A DNA stretch of 64,000 bases, taken from Lichenostomus cassidix (Eukaryota; Chordata; Aves; Passeriformes; Meliphagidae). Each line of letters opens with the position of its first letter. Position 1 is the first letter of the stretch. Below the pieces are notes generated by a model, which saw only the letters and a program-made list of their open reading frames with translations, was not told the DNA's origin and searched no databases. The DNA lies in assembly GCA_008360975.2 (NCBI GenBank), contig CM039184.1, forward strand, positions 55,456,797-55,520,796, in the 5' to 3' direction. Positions 60,554 through 64,000 of the stretch are shown here, in pieces. Both the position numbers and the translations under genes were made by a program.

Positions 60554-63500
60554 TATTTTAAGTTGTAAACATTATATTACTGTTAATACTCTTTTCCCTG
60601 GGGGCAAGGATTATCAGAAAGTTATTCTTAACATAACTGTGCTTATGCAAAACCATCTTTCAACATTCTTCCATTAAGATTCCATTCCCACCAAAACAGG
60701 GAAATAGTCAGTGGGGATGATGCCTAGAGATTTTTAGCCTTTTGAATATTTTTCTTATATTTGTAACTTTGTAGACTGTTAATACATAGTTATAACTTCT
60801 AGTACTTTTCCTTCCCTCTCCCAGTGTTTAACAAATCCTTACTAATACATTCTCTAAATTCTGTTTAGTCTTGCCTTTATCCTAGCGAGGATGTTTTGTT
60901 TTGCACCATATATCATAGGCACAAAAAAGTGTAGGGCTAAAAGATCTGAGGGGGGAGGTTTCAACAGGGCAGAACCCAGAGGAAAAGTACCTAACCAACT
61001 GCTCTTCTAATTGGACAATATTTGATAGGTGTACTAATCAACTAATCTTATAAAATTGTAGAAATATTTTATCATGTGTACATATCACCATACTGTGCAC
61101 CTTGAAGGCTTTCAAATAAAGATTTGCTTTTATATTATCATTTTAACATTGTTTGGAAAATTTTGTGTTTTTCTCCAGGCAACAGGGAAGGGGCATTAAC
61201 ACCACTCAGTTTATCAGCAAGCATTTTTTCTTTATTCCGCTGTTCATTCATATCCATTGGTTTTCACTGGTCAGATGCTGTGTTTGTGAAGAGAGGTTTA
61301 TTCCATGAGCATCCAAACATCTGGATCACCAAAAGGTCTGGGTAGATCATGTATTACCTCTTTGGTATCCTCTATTTATCCTCAACAAAATGGGTTTCAG
61401 TTTGCATGTCTATAATTCCTATACACTACCATAATTGCAATGATCACTGTTATAATCTCCAATTAATCTAATGATAAAATTATGTTTGATTAACAATATA
61501 TATTTCCCATGAATTTATGTGAGTTAGCATGAATTGTTCTCCTTTATGTCCTTGACAGTGAAAGTGTATCCACCTTTCCATAATTAAAGATAAGTTCTCT
61601 AAGCTTATAAATGTCATACTCCTCATACTTGAAATTTCTGAATATTGGCACAATATAAACTGTCCTTCAGTCTTCTGGATTTTTTTCTGCTATCCCTGAG
61701 ATTTATTACAAATCAACACTATCAAACCAGAGATGTCATCAAATAGCTCTTTTGTGTGCAAATCTCCCAGCTTGATGATTTCAAATGTTTATCACCTCCA
61801 GATGTTACTTAACATCTTTTTTGAGTTATAAACAGACAATATCTATCCACCTAAACAATAGACCTATTAATTAGTTCCAAATGTAGGAGTGTTCCTACAC
61901 TCTTTGGCTTTCTTATTTCTTAAAACATCTTAATCTTCTCCATGTAGTGAATGACCTGTCTTTCCTAAGACTTCTATTGCTCTAATGAACTTCATATATA
62001 TTATTTTATAGAGATTTTAGCAGATAATATTTAATTATTAATATTCTACACTTTAAAATGTCTACTTTTCTTGGTTGGAAAATTATTCTGCTTTTAACAT
62101 TTTTATGTATTGTGTTTACCTTTTGACTTCTGCTTTTATTTCACCACCATACCAATATTAGACAAGCCGCCAAATTTTCCCCTCTGTCATTTTCAGAATC
62201 ATATTTTTCATTAAATAAACTCTGTTCAGCCTTCTTCATTTTATTCACATGGCCTTTCGTGTTCTGACTGCTGACATAATTCTTAATGAGAGTTTGTTTT
62301 CTGGTCTGATTAAACACTACTAGGGCAGTAGATACTAAAGGGTTAACATCTCTAAAGAGGAACAACACATTATTTGAATAAATTTAGAAGGTAAATGATT
62401 GACATGATGTATAAAGGAAAGTCACAGAGATGTGAAGGAAGGCAGTATCACCTGTCAGTCTTGACAATCATAATTCCCTAGTCTAAGTCAAAACTCATAT
62501 ATTATTTGAATAAATTCTTTTCTGTATGGATATCTTAATTTTTTTCTGCCCAAGGCTAGTGATTCAATAAGTGCTGGAACTGGTCCATCTCTAGAATTCT
62601 GATGCTGCTACTCCACACTAGACTGTAAACTTCTGAGTTTTACACCATGGGGTGAAAAGTAACACATTCTATGTGGCATAATTATCAAAATAAATATGGA
62701 GTGGCTGTAGTGGTTACATGCTCTCCAAACTGTTCAAAGCTTAAAATGATCTTTTGCAGGGGGTCTGTATTTTGCTTGGATAGCCTTAATCTATTTTCCT
62801 GACCCTTAAAGCAGAGGGAAACTATGCTGTTCATAAAGGCACATGTGTGAATAATCTTAAAGATCTGCTGAAGCACTTCTGCAAGATTTATAATTTGTAA
62901 ATTACAGTCTCATTCTGGCAGATATTTATGAGGATATTTAGTTTACAGTAAGTAAAGACACTAAGGCTAAAGGGACCCATTGCTAGCTCTTTTCACTGTT
63001 TACATGTTGAAACATATGTAATGTAATAATTTTTCATAAAGAAATTATTACTGCTAACACTTTGCCTTTCTATTAGCCTTTCACTCACAAGCATTTGTTA
63101 ATAACTCCTTCCAAAATCTCTGACTGGCTAGGACATGCCTTTCAGACAGATGCAGACTCAGAAATACACCAATTTGTCTTCTCTTGGCTAGAAACATGAC
63201 AAAATATAGACGGGAGTGAATTTGGAAATATGCAACAAAATGTGCCTGAAAATTCAAGAGGGTGCAGGTGTTTAACATGAAAATTGAATACCTGAGCTGC
63301 AATCAGAACATCAATTCTTTCCATAGCTTTTCAGAGTGTTGCCTTAGACTCCTCTTTCTAAGACAATTGGAGGTTATATGATTGCCCAGAATGAGAGAAA
63401 TAGCTGACAGTTCTGCTAATTAAGCAAAGTGGAGTGGTTTATTCTATCACCATGGAAAGAATCTTCTCCACCCTGATCCGAGGAGGGAAGAATTCCCACA

Positions 63501-64000
63501 GAGTCTAAACCCTATTTCAAACCCATTTTGTACAAAAAATGAAGTACGTCCAAAAATAAAGTTACAGATATTACAGGCATTAAATAAGTAGGAAAAAAAT
63601 AATTTCTCCTTTTTTTTTTTGCTAGAATCCATTTTAGGGAGACAAAATACATTATTTTTATGGTATCTAATCAGATTTGGCAATGGAAATATCACAACAG
63701 CAAAATAGGCAAATGCTATACATGATTTGGTAGTCTGTATCCCACATTTAAAATGTTTAATAGTAATTTATTCATGTTTTCACAAAAATCAACCTGTTTT
63801 AACAGAGGTTTAAATTAATTCAATTTGTTTAAAAACAAGCATAAGGAGTGTAAAACAGTACCAAGTCTAATTCAGATAGGCAATCCACTTTTGATCCTGG
63901 ATATTAGCTGAGGAAAAAAAAAAAAAAAGGAAATTATTCATTCCTGCTGGCATCATTACGAAACTAAAATATTAATTTAGGCCTCCTTCATAGTGCAAAT
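60554..64000. other. Unique AT-rich DNA, no gene seen
   Basis: Frames up to 82 codons (63447-63695, minus) without recognisable features. The right end shows only a poly(A) run near 63914-63928. No exon, RNA gene or repeat family was recognised. Confidence 0.6.

Noticed and set aside
1..64000. CRISPR array, tRNA, rRNA, operon or prokaryotic defence system
   Set aside because: No regularly spaced repeats, no tRNA cloverleaf or B-box noticed, and no packed open frames. The sequence is vertebrate-like throughout.

Overview
This window looks like vertebrate nuclear DNA, most probably from a bird. The base composition is AT-rich, CpG dinucleotides are scarce, and the longest open frames are only about 60 to 125 codons and scattered at random. 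There is no sign of bacterial gene packing. The bird assignment rests on two truncated CR1-type LINE fragments (about 48537-48993 and 53137-53333), the typical retroposon of birds and other reptiles. A probable solo endogenous-retrovirus LTR (about 43850-44508) has a style I associate with songbird elements, so a passerine is my best guess. Recognisable interspersed repeats are sparse, which also fits a bird genome. Species and chromosome cannot be determined from the sequence alone.

No protein-coding gene could be identified with confidence. The window reads as intergenic or deep intronic DNA. The nearest thing to a coding feature is at the left edge (179-298). There a good branch point, pyrimidine tract and AG precede a 39-codon, cysteine-containing open stretch ending in TGA, which could be the last coding exon of a plus-strand gene entering from the left. 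I do not recognise the peptide. A second splice-acceptor-plus-open-frame candidate lies at 36342-36479, but it sits in DNA that looks more like conserved non-coding sequence.

Layout: 1-10200 is unique AT-rich DNA with a small hairpin-forming repeat near 9.94 kb. A pure 120-bp TTCC microsatellite follows at 10207-10326. The stretch 10.3-20.8 kb is unique, with AT microsatellites and a 23-bp tandem duplication. A GC-rich island of unknown origin lies at 20.84-21.17 kb. From 21.2 to 43 kb the DNA is unique, with several segments whose texture resembles conserved developmental enhancers (23.9-24.4, 35.8-36.1 and 36.3-36.6 kb). The stretch 43.0-44.5 kb is repeat-rich, holding an ATC microsatellite, a G/T-rich tract and the LTR. 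CR1 fragments lie at 48.5 and 53.1 kb, with a pyrimidine-rich GC block between them (51.2-51.6 kb) that carries a canonical G-quadruplex motif on the minus strand. Further enhancer-like candidates lie at 54.5-54.9 and 55.85-56.83 kb. The remainder is plain AT-rich sequence.

No RNA gene, CRISPR array, intact mobile element or novel multi-gene system was found. The most useful leads are the left-edge candidate exon, the cluster of enhancer-like segments, the two GC-rich blocks, a 20-bp perfect palindrome at the edge of a CR1 fragment, and several local sequence structures.
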